NCBI GenBank assembly: GCA_030425355.1
Contig: JAUIAG010000009.1
Coordinates: forward strand, 1 to 42,015
Origin: Verrucomicrobiia bacterium
GTDB lineage: Bacteria; Verrucomicrobiota; Verrucomicrobiia; Limisphaerales; JAJOIW01
Reading direction: 5' to 3'
Length of the DNA: 42,015 bases
This document shows, one piece after another, positions 8,708 through 16,877 of the stretch (positions within the stretch are counted from its first letter, which is position 1; each line of letters opens with the position of its first letter). A model generated the notes under the pieces. The model did no database searches and was not told where the DNA came from. It saw only the letters and a list, made by a program, of their open reading frames with translations. The translations under genes and the position numbers were made by a program.

Positions 8708-8736
8708 TTGACATTCACATGCACTTTCTCTAACTT
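8708..8736 (+). promoter_or_regulatory. Predicted sigma-70-type promoter for hisD
   Basis: TTGACA at 8708-8713 is a perfect -35. A 17-base spacer leads to TAACTT at 8731-8736 as -10. The hisD ATG at 8748 is only 12 bases beyond, so the message would have an extremely short leader or be nearly leaderless. Confidence 0.45.
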
Positions 8737-8747
8737 GTGGCCAGTTG

Positions 8748-10040
8748 ATGAAGCAGCTTCAATTTCAGGAATCCAACTTTGACCAGCTCCTCCGGGAAGT
8801 CACCAGCACCAGCAGCCTTTTCAACCCCGAGATCGATCATCGGACCCGAGAGATCATCACCGAGGTCGGAAAAAAAGGGGACGGTGCGTTGGTGGAGTTC
8901 ACCCGCCGGTTTGACCGCGCGGACCTGAAGCCTTCCGATCTCCGCATACCCCCCGAAGAACTTTCTTCAGCGTGGAAAGCCATCCCTTCGGATATCAAGA
9001 AGTCCCTCAGGCTGAGTCACCGCAATGTGACCGCCTTTGCAAAGCAGTCCATGAGGAAGGCATGGCACGGCCGCAACGAACAGGGAGCGAAGGTTGGTGA
9101 GAAATTTGATCCCTTCCGCCGGGTCGGGATTTATGTCCCTGGCGGGACGGCCCCGCTGGTGTCGACTGTGATCATGACCGTTTCCCTGGCGCGGGCGGCG
9201 GGTTGTGAGGAAATTGTCGTCACCACGCCATGCGGAGCCGACGGGACAGTGAATCCCTACCTGATGGGTGCCTGTCATCTGGCCGGTGCCACGGAGGTCT
9301 ATCGCGTCGGGGGCGCCCAGGCGATTGCCGCCATGGCCCTTGGAACTGCCAGCATCGGTCGCGTTCAGAAGATATTCGGGCCGGGCAACGCCTACGTGGT
9401 GGCTGCCAAGCGTCTGATGTTCGGTCACGTGGCCATCGACCTTCTGCCTGGACCAAGTGAACTGCTGGTGCTGGCTGATGCGACGGCCAATCCTGCCTGG
9501 GTTGCGGCGGACCTTCTCGCTCAGGCGGAGCATGGCAGCACCCATGAACGGGTGTTCCTCGTATCGACCTCCTCGCGACTCCTCAAGGCGGTTCAGAAGC
9601 AGATTGAAATCCAGAGCAAAATCCTGAGCCGAAGGGAGTTCATCACCAAAACTCTCCAGACCAACGGCTTTGCCATCAAGGTCAGGGACATGGCTATGGG
9701 AATCCGGCTGACCAATGAAATCGCACCGGAACACTGTGAGCTCCACCTCAGGGAGACCCGTCAGGCGATTCGCGAAATCCGCACTGCCGGGGCCATCTTC
9801 GTGGGGGGGCTTTCCCCGACCGCACTCGGTGACTACCTTGCCGGACCGAGTCACGTGCTGCCCACTGGCGGAGCCGGGCTGTCCTTTGCCGGGCTGACTG
9901 TCGACCAGTTCCAGCGCCGGACCAGCATCGTTGAATTCAACGCCACGTCGCTGAAAAAATCGGTTGCGGCGCTTGAGACCCTGGCCGGCCTCGAAGGGCT
10001 TGATGCTCACGGCCGCTCCGGAAGTATCCGTCTGAAGTGA
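8748..10040 (+). CDS. hisD: Histidinol dehydrogenase
   Basis: The 430-residue length is normal for HisD, which oxidises L-histidinol to L-histidine in two NAD-dependent steps at the end of histidine biosynthesis. The family signature is clear: VGGAQAIAAMALGT, then IFGPGNAYVVAAKRLMFG and IDLLPGPSELLVLAD. QAEHGS follows, and the zinc-ligand/catalytic segment EIAPEHCELH and the GDYLAGPSHVLPTGG stretch are intact. ATG 8748 is used; a TTG directly before it is in the same frame. hisC follows 39 bases after the stop, so the pair is probably one transcript. No other his genes are in the window. Confidence 0.97.
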   Translation: MKQLQFQESNFDQLLREVTSTSSLFNPEIDHRTREIITEVGKKGDGALVEFTRRFDRADLKPSDLRIPPEELSSAWKAIPSDIKKSLRLSHRNVTAFAKQSMRKAWHGRNEQGAKVGEKFDPFRRVGIYVPGGTAPLVSTVIMTVSLARAAGCEEIVVTTPCGADGTVNPYLMGACHLAGATEVYRVGGAQAIAAMALGTASIGRVQKIFGPGNAYVVAAKRLMFGHVAIDLLPGPSELLVLADATANPAWVAADLLAQAEHGSTHERVFLVSTSSRLLKAVQKQIEIQSKILSRREFITKTLQTNGFAIKVRDMAMGIRLTNEIAPEHCELHLRETRQAIREIRTAGAIFVGGLSPTALGDYLAGPSHVLPTGGAGLSFAGLTVDQFQRRTSIVEFNATSLKKSVAALETLAGLEGLDAHGRSGSIRLK

Positions 10041-10079
10041 ACCCGGGCTTGAGCCCAATGTCCTATCCGGCTGAATTCC

Positions 10080-11213
10080 ATGGCTACCCGCAAATCCCCA
10101 CTGTCCCTGATCCGGCAGCACATCCGCAAACTGCACGCCTATGTGCCGGGCGAACAACCGCGGCACCGGAGGCTCCTGAAGCTCAACACCAACGAGAACC
10201 CCTTCCCGCCGGCGCCTGAAGTGCTCGAGGCCGTCCGGAATGCGGTCGACGCCCGACTCCGGTTGTATCCGGATCCGATGTCCCGGGAAGTTCGCGGGGC
10301 TCTTGCGGCATTTCACGGCGTGGCCCCGGAGAATGTCGTGGTCGGCAATGGATCGGACGACATCCTCGCCATGGCAATCCGGGCTTTTGTCGAGCCGGCT
10401 GACTCCGCCGCGGCCCAGCGGAACCCGTCGAAGGGCACTATCCAGTATTTTGATCCCAGTTATTCGCTCTATCCGGTTCTTGGGAAAATCCACAAGGGGC
10501 AGCTGCGGAGTGTTCCATTGGGAGATGATTTTGCCCTCCCGACTGTTTCCGAACTCAAGGCCGGGGGAAGCTGGGATTTCAGAGCGGCGTTGAGTTTCAT
10601 CACAACACCCAATGCGCCGAGCGGTCGGGGCTACCGCACGGCTGATCTCGAGGCCATCTGCCGGGCAACCCGGGGAGTGGTGCTGCTGGATGAAGCCTAT
10701 GCGGAATTTGCCGATGAGAACGCAATGGAACTGGCCACGCGCTATCCGAATGTGCTGGTGAGCCGGACATTCTCCAAGGCCTACTCGCTGTGCTTTCAAC
10801 GGGTCGGGTATGCGGTCGGGCATCCCGAACTGATGGGCGCGCTGGACCGCATCCGCGACAGCTACAATGTCAACGGCCTGGCCCAGGTGGCGGCAGTCAC
10901 CACCCTGAAGCATCATCACTACTACGAGCAGAATTTCGCGGTGATCCGCGGGGAGCGTGAGAAGACCTCAGCAGCTCTCGAAAAACTGGGATTCCGTGTG
11001 TATCCCAGTCAGACCAATTTCCTCCTGGTGGAGCCGCCCGGTATGCCCGCCGAGCAGTGGTTTCAGCAACTTCGGGAGATGGGCATCGTCATCCGCTTTT
11101 TCAAGACTCCCGGCATGGACCGGTTCCTGAGAATCAGCATCGGAAGTCCGTCAGAAATGAAGCGGTTCATGAACGGCATCCGCCGGATTCTTCGGGAGAG
11201 CCTCCAGTCCTGA
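10080..11213 (+). CDS. hisC: Histidinol-phosphate aminotransferase
   Basis: A 377-residue fold-type I PLP enzyme converting imidazole-acetol phosphate to histidinol phosphate. LKLNTNENPFPP is the substrate-binding N-terminal motif of HisC, NVVVGNGSDDIL the cofactor-phosphate region, VVLLDEAYAEF the PLP-binding Asp/Tyr, and SRTFSKAYS contains the Schiff-base lysine (Lys233). The sequence just after that lysine is SLCFQRVGY instead of the more usual AGLRxGY, but the RVGY arginine is kept. It follows hisD closely on the same strand. Some HisC proteins also transaminate aromatic amino acids, so a second role with the distant DAHP synthase is possible but unsupported. Confidence 0.95.
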   Translation: MATRKSPLSLIRQHIRKLHAYVPGEQPRHRRLLKLNTNENPFPPAPEVLEAVRNAVDARLRLYPDPMSREVRGALAAFHGVAPENVVVGNGSDDILAMAIRAFVEPADSAAAQRNPSKGTIQYFDPSYSLYPVLGKIHKGQLRSVPLGDDFALPTVSELKAGGSWDFRAALSFITTPNAPSGRGYRTADLEAICRATRGVVLLDEAYAEFADENAMELATRYPNVLVSRTFSKAYSLCFQRVGYAVGHPELMGALDRIRDSYNVNGLAQVAAVTTLKHHHYYEQNFAVIRGEREKTSAALEKLGFRVYPSQTNFLLVEPPGMPAEQWFQQLREMGIVIRFFKTPGMDRFLRISIGSPSEMKRFMNGIRRILRESLQS

Positions 11214-11292
11214 TTTGGTGGTTTCACTCAACGCCTTTTGAGCTACACTGTGTGCAGTCCTGAACAGGATCCGCAACACAGCTGAAGGCAAC

Positions 11293-13677
11293 ATGAGTGA
11301 CACATCCAGATTTCTTGCAGGTATCGCCCTGATCATTCTCGCGTCGACCGGAGTGAAAGGCGCCGAAGCCGATTCGATATTCAGGCAGCTGAACGACGAG
11401 TGGCCGGGGCCGACTGAACAGCGGCTTGCCAGCGGTGCCCCGGGCCCGGAATACTGGCAGCAGCGCGCCGACTACCGCATCCACGTCACACTCGACGAAC
11501 ACCGGAACCGGATTTCCGGCGAGGAGACCATCACCTACCATAACAACTCCCCGCACGCCCTCGATTACCTGTGGATGCAGGTGGAAAACCAGATCTTCGA
11601 CCCGCAGAGCCTCAGCCGGCGCTCCGAAACCGCCCCCCGACTCGACGGAATGAGCTTCGAGGCCTTCCGCAACTACCAGGCGGAGCAGGGATTCGACGGC
11701 AGCGTCAGCCTCTCGGATTTTGAGGACGAGGACGGCAACCCGCTGAACTTCACCCGCGTGGACACCAACGTCCGAATCGACCTGCCCGAACCACTGGAAT
11801 CCGGCGATTCCATGACCTTCTCCCTCAAGTGGGACATGCCGATCAATGACGCCACCCGCGTCAGGGCCCGCACCGGCTTCGAATACTTTGACGGGGACGG
11901 CAACGCCATCTACGAAATGGCTCACTGGTATCCGCGCATGGTCGCCTACACCGACTACACCGGCTGGCAGCACAAGTCATTCCTTGGCAGGGGAGAATTC
12001 ACTCTCGAATTCGGCGATTTCGACGTTTCGATAACTGTGCCCTCCGATCATGTGGTGGCAGCCACAGGCGTTCTGCAGAATGCCGATGAGGTGCTCTCCG
12101 CCAAGCATCTGGCCCGCCTGGAGGAAGCACGGGATTCCGACACACCGGTCTTCATCATCACCGAGGAAGAGGCCCGTCAGAACCAGGAGGAGGCGGATGA
12201 ATCCATGCTCACCTGGAATTTTTATGGAGAGAATGTCCGCGACTTTGCCTGGGCGTCCTCGCGGAAATTCATCTGGGACGCGATGGGCATCGAGTCGGGT
12301 GGCAATGAAGTCCTGGCGATGTCCTTCTATCCGCCGGAGGCTGAGCCACTGTGGAGCCGGTATTCGACTCACGCCGTGGCCCATACCATCGACGTTTATT
12401 CGAAGTTCACTTTTGACTACCCGTATCCTGTGGCTATTTCTGTCAATGGTCCGGTCGGGGGGATGGAATATCCCATGATCTGCTTCAATGGCCCGCGCGG
12501 CATGGAGGACGGCACCTACTTCGGGTCCCCGAAGTCCGCCGGTGAATGGCGTTTCTCAAAATACGGGCTCATTTCCGTGATCATCCACGAAGTCGGACAC
12601 AACTACTTCCCCATGATCGTCAATTCCGATGAACGTCGATGGACATGGATGGACGAGGGACTCAACACATTCCTGCAGTATCTGGCGGAGCAGGAGTGGG
12701 AGGATGAATACCCCTCGCGCCGGGGCGAGCCCGAGGCGATTGTCTCCTATATGACCAGTTCCCCTCAGGTGCCGATCATGACGCATTCGGACCTGATTCA
12801 TCAGTTCGGCAGCAACGCCTACGCCAAACCGGCCACCGCGCTCAATGTCCTTCGGGAGTCGGTACTCGGACGCGATCTCTTCGATTTCGCCTTCCGGCAG
12901 TATTCGCGCCGGTGGATGTTCAAGCGCCCGGAACCCTATGACCTGTTCCGCACCATGGAGGATGCCAGTGGCGTTGATCTCGACTGGTTCTGGAACGGGT
13001 GGTTCTATTCGACGGACCACTGCGATATTGCCATCACAGACGTGGATTACATGCAGGTCAGCACCCAGGACCCGGTGATCGAGAAAGAACTCCAGCGCCA
13101 GAAGGAGGACGAGATGGAGCCCACTCTCAGCGCGTCCCGCAATAAATCGCTGCCCAAACGCACCGACCGTTTTCCGGACCTCGAGGATTTCTACAATGAC
13201 TTCGATCCTCTGGCGGTGACGCCTGAAGACCGTGAGACCTACTCGAAGATGCTGGAAGACCTTTCCACCGAGGAGAAGGATCTTCTCAAGATTGACGATC
13301 ACTTCTATGCGGTGAAACTCGAAAACCTCGGAGGACTTGTCTCTCCGGTGACACTTCGCGTTGTCGATGATCGCGGAGACGAAAGCGAGTACCGCATCCC
13401 GGCTGAAGTCTGGCGCCGTAACGCCCGAACCGTCAGCATCCCCCTTCAGACCCAGCGGCCCCTGCAGCAGTTTATCGTGGATCCCTACCGTGAATCACCC
13501 GACAGCGACCGCGAAAATAACTATTTCCCCAGACAACTGGAACCACAGCGCTTTGAACTGAAAACCTCTTCTCTTCCGAAGAATCCCATGCAGAAGGCCC
13601 GCGAAGCCCGTGAGCAGGAAAAGAAAAAGAAGAGCGGTGAAGGCGCTGAAGCTTCATCTGCGGATGGTCAGGAATGA
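11293..13677 (+). CDS. M1-family zinc metallopeptidase, secreted
   Basis: A 794-residue gluzincin with signal sequence (FLAGIALIILASTGVKG). The zinc site is HEVGH (His432, Glu433, His436) with the third ligand Glu455 exactly 18 residues on (WTWMDEGLNTF). The preceding GGMEYPMI takes the place of the GAMEN exopeptidase motif, so N-terminal peptide recognition is altered but recognisable. The N-terminal beta domain (YRIHVTLDEHRNRISGEETITY) matches M1 proteins. The C-terminal part has a beta domain and a lysine/glutamate-rich tail after residue 770. A GAAGG ribosome-binding site precedes ATG 11293. Its stop overlaps the start of the DKNYY gene. Likely role: periplasmic or cell-surface aminopeptidase for nutrient peptides. 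Confidence 0.92.
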   Translation: MSDTSRFLAGIALIILASTGVKGAEADSIFRQLNDEWPGPTEQRLASGAPGPEYWQQRADYRIHVTLDEHRNRISGEETITYHNNSPHALDYLWMQVENQIFDPQSLSRRSETAPRLDGMSFEAFRNYQAEQGFDGSVSLSDFEDEDGNPLNFTRVDTNVRIDLPEPLESGDSMTFSLKWDMPINDATRVRARTGFEYFDGDGNAIYEMAHWYPRMVAYTDYTGWQHKSFLGRGEFTLEFGDFDVSITVPSDHVVAATGVLQNADEVLSAKHLARLEEARDSDTPVFIITEEEARQNQEEADESMLTWNFYGENVRDFAWASSRKFIWDAMGIESGGNEVLAMSFYPPEAEPLWSRYSTHAVAHTIDVYSKFTFDYPYPVAISVNGPVGGMEYPMICFNGPRGMEDGTYFGSPKSAGEWRFSKYGLISVIIHEVGHNYFPMIVNSDERRWTWMDEGLNTFLQYLAEQEWEDEYPSRRGEPEAIVSYMTSSPQVPIMTHSDLIHQFGSNAYAKPATALNVLRESVLGRDLFDFAFRQYSRRWMFKRPEPYDLFRTMEDASGVDLDWFWNGWFYSTDHCDIAITDVDYMQVSTQDPVIEKELQRQKEDEMEPTLSASRNKSLPKRTDRFPDLEDFYNDFDPLAVTPEDRETYSKMLEDLSTEEKDLLKIDDHFYAVKLENLGGLVSPVTLRVVDDRGDESEYRIPAEVWRRNARTVSIPLQTQRPLQQFIVDPYRESPDSDRENNYFPRQLEPQRFELKTSSLPKNPMQKAREAREQEKKKKSGEGAEASSADGQE

Positions 13678-14348
13678 TCATGTGTGCGGGAGCCCAAACC
13701 GCATCCTTCAGCGGACTGATCAAATTCTTCGGGAACCTTCTGTGGGTTACCCCCATATTCATCATCCTTCTCACAGCGGCGGGCTGCACCGGTGAAAATT
13801 TAGGCCACGGCTACAGTCGGAAAGGGGAGTATATCTGCTATAAAGGCAAACGCATCGACAAAGAGGGCGCTGGTGATCTGGACGAGTTCGCGGTAGCCGC
13901 AGGACGCAATCTTACTTTGGCCAACAATGTCGACGCGGCCAGCTTCACAGCCCTGAGCCCCGATTACAGCAAAGACAGGAACAAGGTCTACTACAGATGG
14001 ATCAGCGGGCCACGTTCTTGGGTTGTCGAAGTCCCGGGGGCGGACCCCGCCACATTCGAAGTCCTCGGCCTCGCGTTGGCAAAAGACCAGAACCACGTCT
14101 GGAAGGAGGATAGAAAGGTCGAAGGTGCGGATCCTCAGACCACACGAATCCTGACCGACCGGGTTTGGAAGGATGCACAGCACGTCTGGTTTTACGGCAA
14201 TGTCATACAAGGTGCGGACCCCGCCACCTTTGAATCGCTTGGCGATGATTACCATTACCGGGACGCCAACCGTGTATACTGGATCTTCAACGTTGTCAAA
14301 GTCGTGGAGGGCGCCGACCCGAAAACCTTCAAAGTCGGAGGAGAATAG
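13674..14348 (+). CDS. DKNYY-repeat lipoprotein
   Basis: A 224-residue predicted lipoprotein: hydrophobic stretch WVTPIFIILLTAAGC with a lipobox cysteine near residue 40, preceded by a long N-region. ATG 13680 is a shorter start that would still leave a long N-region. After the cysteine come tandem repeats of the DKNYY type (YSKDRNKVYYRW, LAKDQNHVWKEDRKVEGADP, WKDAQHVWFYGNVIQGADP, YRDANRVYWIF ... VEGADP). Each has a charged turn followed by xVYY or xVWF and a GADPxTF closing unit. DKNYY proteins are common exported repeats of unknown function. The start overlaps the peptidase stop (ATGA), so the two are coupled and probably both at the envelope. Confidence 0.75.
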   Translation: MIMCAGAQTASFSGLIKFFGNLLWVTPIFIILLTAAGCTGENLGHGYSRKGEYICYKGKRIDKEGAGDLDEFAVAAGRNLTLANNVDAASFTALSPDYSKDRNKVYYRWISGPRSWVVEVPGADPATFEVLGLALAKDQNHVWKEDRKVEGADPQTTRILTDRVWKDAQHVWFYGNVIQGADPATFESLGDDYHYRDANRVYWIFNVVKVVEGADPKTFKVGGE

Positions 14349-14354
14349 ACTCAG

Positions 14355-14819
14355 AAGCTGTTTAAAAACGCGCCCGGAGGCTGACTGAGAAACCCTGTAA
14401 ATTTTACTGTTATTATACCGCAATATCCATGATTAGTTCGGGATGCTAATTGAATCATCCTATTCCTCATGCCTGGACAAAAGTCAATGGGAGCTCATAC
14501 AAGCCGAGTTTCCGGCCCCAAAACGCCGGGGTAGGCCACCAAAATACCAAACGCGGCACTTCGTCAACGCGCGCCTCTACGTCACCCGGACTGGCTCCCG
14601 GTGGCGCGACCTTTCAAAGGATTTCCCCCCAACAGAATACCTGTTTACAGTATTTCAACAGGTGAAGCACAAATTGCCTGACGGAACTGTTCAGGGGCTT
14701 GACTGAATAGGCTGGGGATGGTTTCGTTGTTCATGGGTAGTTTCTCTCTTTTTTTGTTTTAATCACCCGAATTCCAGTGAATTCAGGCGAGAAACTTACC
14801 CGCTGACTTTTAACAGCTT
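14355..14819 (+). mobile_element. IS5-type insertion sequence remnant, internally deleted (possible ends)
   Basis: AAGCTGTTTAAAA at 14355-14367 and its near-complement TTTTAACAGCTT at 14808-14819 (one base shorter) enclose the transposase fragment at 14443-14706. An IS5-family element normally exceeds 800 bases, so about half is missing. No clear target duplication is visible. The inverted ends are short and could be chance; the transposase fragment itself is solid. Confidence 0.4.
14443..14706 (+). pseudogene. IS5-family transposase, N-terminal fragment
   Basis: The 87 residues match the helix-turn-helix start of IS5/IS1182-type transposases: LDKSQWELIQAEFP, then RRGRPPKYQTRHFVNARLY, and TGSRWRDLSKDFPPTEYLF. 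These normally run on into a YxxFxRW segment and a DDE catalytic domain. Here a related frame reads LQYFNR before stopping, and the main frame ends shortly after DGTVQGLD. A frameshift plus loss of the whole DDE domain make this inactive. It marks the left edge of an AT-richer accessory stretch. Confidence 0.75.
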
Positions 14820-14917
14820 TTGGGACACTTCCGAACCGGATTGGGGTTTGAAGATCTTGAAAAGCGAATCCAGTACGGCCTGTCACAGTGTTGCAAAGAG
14901 AAGGAGAGAGAAGGATT

Positions 14918-15199
14918 GTGAAGGTTTTATTTTCTCTAATTATTTGCTGGCTCATGTTGTTGACCGTTCTGGTAGTGAAGGCGCCTTCACCGCCAAAGGC
15001 AACTATCGAACAGGAAGTCGAGAAACAGCTCAGGGATAGAGAGAGGAAGTTGGACGAGTCTTACGCCGACAGGTTAATACGTATCCATGAGGATATGGGG
15101 GTTCCTATGACCAAACGGCCTGAGACGATCGAAGACGTATTGAACGAAGCGTCGAGGATCATTTTCCTTCCCGACACCGATACCGATACCACGGAATGA
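14918..15199 (+). CDS. Small membrane-anchored protein of unknown function
   Basis: A 93-residue protein starting at GTG 14918, chosen because a strong AAGGAGAGAGAAGG Shine-Dalgarno region lies 4 bases upstream. Residues 2-23 form one hydrophobic segment (LFSLIICWLMLLTVLVV). The rest is charged and helical (IEQEVEKQLRDRERKLDESY), likely coiled coil, then a soluble tail ending in an acidic TDTDTTE run. I recognise no family. Its stop overlaps the start of a 48-residue membrane protein. The base composition is lower in GC than the flanks, which fits acquired DNA next to an IS remnant. Confidence 0.55.
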   Translation: MKVLFSLIICWLMLLTVLVVKAPSPPKATIEQEVEKQLRDRERKLDESYADRLIRIHEDMGVPMTKRPETIEDVLNEASRIIFLPDTDTDTTE

Positions 15200-15342
15200 G
15201 GCGGAACACTTATGCGATCATGCTTATCGGTCTTGCCGCTATTTCCATGTATCCTCTGATGATTTTTGGTTTGGGGATCGGCGCAATTTTGACAGCGATA
15301 CCTTTAGGAGTAGCAATCATTATTGTGTTGAAGCCAAAGTGA
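15196..15342 (+). CDS. 48-residue hydrophobic membrane protein
   Basis: ATG 15196 overlaps the preceding stop (ATGA), a typical coupling arrangement. The product begins MRRNTYAIMLIGLAAISMYP and continues as nearly pure hydrophobic residues (MIFGLGIGAILTAIPLG, AIIIVLKPK), with room for two membrane helices and basic ends. No family is recognised. The paired single-pass and hydrophobic proteins could form a small membrane complex. Coding potential rests on the overlap and composition only. Confidence 0.45.
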   Translation: MRRNTYAIMLIGLAAISMYPLMIFGLGIGAILTAIPLGVAIIIVLKPK

Positions 15343-15494
15343 AATAAACCCGAAATTTTGAACGCATTCCTTTCTTGATTGGTGGGCACCCTGAATTGTT
15401 GTCAAATCGAAATCCGTTCGAATCCATCAAGACTCAGTTCATTATCTCGGCGGTCATAAAGCCCGGTTATTAGTATTCTAAGGAGGATTGTATA

Positions 15495-15950
15495 ATGCGG
15501 CATAAATTAATTATTTTGTGGTTAATTTTGGTCTCGGGGGTATGTATCTTACTGATTTACAGGGGTGGGATAGTATGGGAAAAAGAGATGAAAGAGAGAA
15601 AAAAGAGGGTCGATGAGAGGAATCTGGAACATGCATTGCGTGTAAGTTTGCTAGACACAAAACTACTTGCCATAGACGTGTTTGTGGAAAATGCAAATGC
15701 AAGCATACAAAACATAAAGCAAAAATTGCATTCAGAAACATTCTTTATTCCGCTCTACTATCGGGGAGTTGAAGAGATCTGGCTGAATGAAAACATGGTG
15801 CCATGGGCGAGAGAAGGGGATTACGAAATTGCTCTGAATGAACCGGCTATTAAGGTTAAGAATCGAAATGGGCAGTATTATGAGATGACGTTCAATAATA
15901 AGTTAATTAAAGGTGAAACCGAAGGTGTGAAATGGATCGAATATCCATAG
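15495..15950 (+). CDS. Orphan single-pass membrane protein
   Basis: ATG 15495 is preceded by a perfect AAGGAGG ribosome-binding site at about 15480. The 151-residue product has an N-terminal signal anchor (IILWLILVSGVCILLIY), then a charged helical stretch (WEKEMKERKKRVDERNLEHAL) and a folded C-terminal domain of about 90 residues (FIPLYYRGVEEIWL, YYEMTFNNKLI). No known family is evident. AT-rich codon use differs from the surrounding housekeeping genes. It ends directly before an Rhs core fragment, so it may have been carried with an Rhs-associated cargo region; that is inference from position. Confidence 0.6.
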   Translation: MRHKLIILWLILVSGVCILLIYRGGIVWEKEMKERKKRVDERNLEHALRVSLLDTKLLAIDVFVENANASIQNIKQKLHSETFFIPLYYRGVEEIWLNENMVPWAREGDYEIALNEPAIKVKNRNGQYYEMTFNNKLIKGETEGVKWIEYP

Positions 15951-16071
15951 GTTCGGATTTATTGAAGAACCAGCAGGTTTGAATCTTTATGGGTATGTTG
16001 GGGATAATGGAATTAACCAATTTGATTATATTGACCTTTTTACATTCGATTCGTGGATATATATGCTGTGA
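15946..16071 (+). pseudogene. Rhs-repeat-associated core fragment
   Basis: Frame 1 reads RFGFIEEPAGLNLYGYVGD followed by NGINQFDYID before a TGA at 16069. This is the conserved end of the Rhs/YD-repeat core (consensus ...IEEAGGLNLYGFVGNDPVNxxDxLG) that separates the shell from the variable C-terminal toxin. There is no start codon, YD repeat or shell upstream, so only the last thirty or so codons survive. The bases after it, up to about 16185, keep open frames without recognisable domains and may be a scrambled toxin tip. Confidence 0.65.
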
Positions 16072-16185
16072 GGGCAATAAAGGACATGTCTCTGCTGGCA
16101 ACCACGGCAGCAAGTTTCCATCTCACAGACTTTGGATCAACGGCAGATTGACGAAGGTCATCGAACAAGGCGAATCAGTAAATTT

Positions 16186-16701
16186 ATGGAAGGAAGGAAA
16201 GCCAGATACACTTTTAGTTCCCTGACCACGGTATGCCTCCTGGTTTGTGTGCTCCTGGGCTGTCATCGGCAGGTGAACTACAATAGCGTTCTCACTTCAG
16301 GTTCACAGAAGATCACGGAAGCCAGGGAATTCCGGGCGTTGTTTTTGAATACCCATGAGTTCCTGACCTACTTCGACGGATATTACGGTGAACCACAGTG
16401 GAACTCAAAAGCGCTTCTCCATGGCCGGTATGTCCTCACGCTGCAGTGCAAAATTGGTGTCGATTTTTCGAGGAGCGTCGTGACGAACTACCAAACGCCA
16501 AGGGTATTCCTGACCGAGATTGTTTCGCTAGAGCGGCTGGCGAGTGGACAACTCTCTGCAACGCACGGGACAAACATCACGTTCAACATCGACCAATGGA
16601 AGCGACTCGTGGAAAACAACGGCAACTTTCAATCACTAGGCGTGAATCTCTCGAGCAACTCTCCTGTCGATGGACTGGAAACCTGTTGGTGGAGTCTGTG
16701 A
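16186..16701 (+). CDS. Predicted lipoprotein of unknown function beside Rhs fragment
   Basis: From ATG 16186 the 171-residue product has a basic start (EGRKARYTF), a hydrophobic stretch and a clear lipobox (VCLLVCVLLGC), so it should be lipid-anchored. The mature part has EFRALFLNTHEFLTYFDGYYG and a later aromatic end (ETCWWSL); no domain is recognised. It lies immediately after the Rhs core remnant. Immunity proteins of exported toxins are often small membrane or lipoproteins in exactly this place, so an immunity role is a possibility but is not shown by the sequence. Confidence 0.5.
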   Translation: MEGRKARYTFSSLTTVCLLVCVLLGCHRQVNYNSVLTSGSQKITEAREFRALFLNTHEFLTYFDGYYGEPQWNSKALLHGRYVLTLQCKIGVDFSRSVVTNYQTPRVFLTEIVSLERLASGQLSATHGTNITFNIDQWKRLVENNGNFQSLGVNLSSNSPVDGLETCWWSL

Positions 16702-16877
16702 GAAATGACCAAACTCACCGCTGTCCCGCACAAAAGGTGTAAGAACACAGCCCCCGCGAAAATTTCAATGGCAGGAAACCATTCGACTATGGCTGTGATC
16801 ATTTGCATGACTTCCTGCCTATGGAAGGAATATACTACATTTATTACGCCATGCATCTGTTTGGATTCATACCGGGT

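Noticed and set aside
8967..10919. A 650-codon open frame on the minus strand across hisD and hisC
   Set aside because: It lies antisense to two certain genes and its length follows from GC-rich third codon positions; its protein has no recognisable domain.
14704..14710. In-frame TGA ending the IS5 transposase fragment as a second selenocysteine site
   Set aside because: The element is truncated and frameshifted, no redox motif surrounds the codon, and no downstream transposase domain continues the frame.
15405..15435. GTTCGAATCC resembling a tRNA T-loop
   Set aside because: The flanking bases do not form a T-stem, and no acceptor, D or anticodon arms are found upstream.
16066..16074. TGA after the Rhs core fragment as a possible recoded codon
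   Set aside because: The protein after it in the same frame has no recognisable continuation; simple decay explains it better.
16770..16819. GGCAGGAA ... TTCCTGCC inverted repeat before the lipoprotein gene at 16878
   Set aside because: The loop of 34 bases is large, there is no T-run and no regulator nearby; probably chance.
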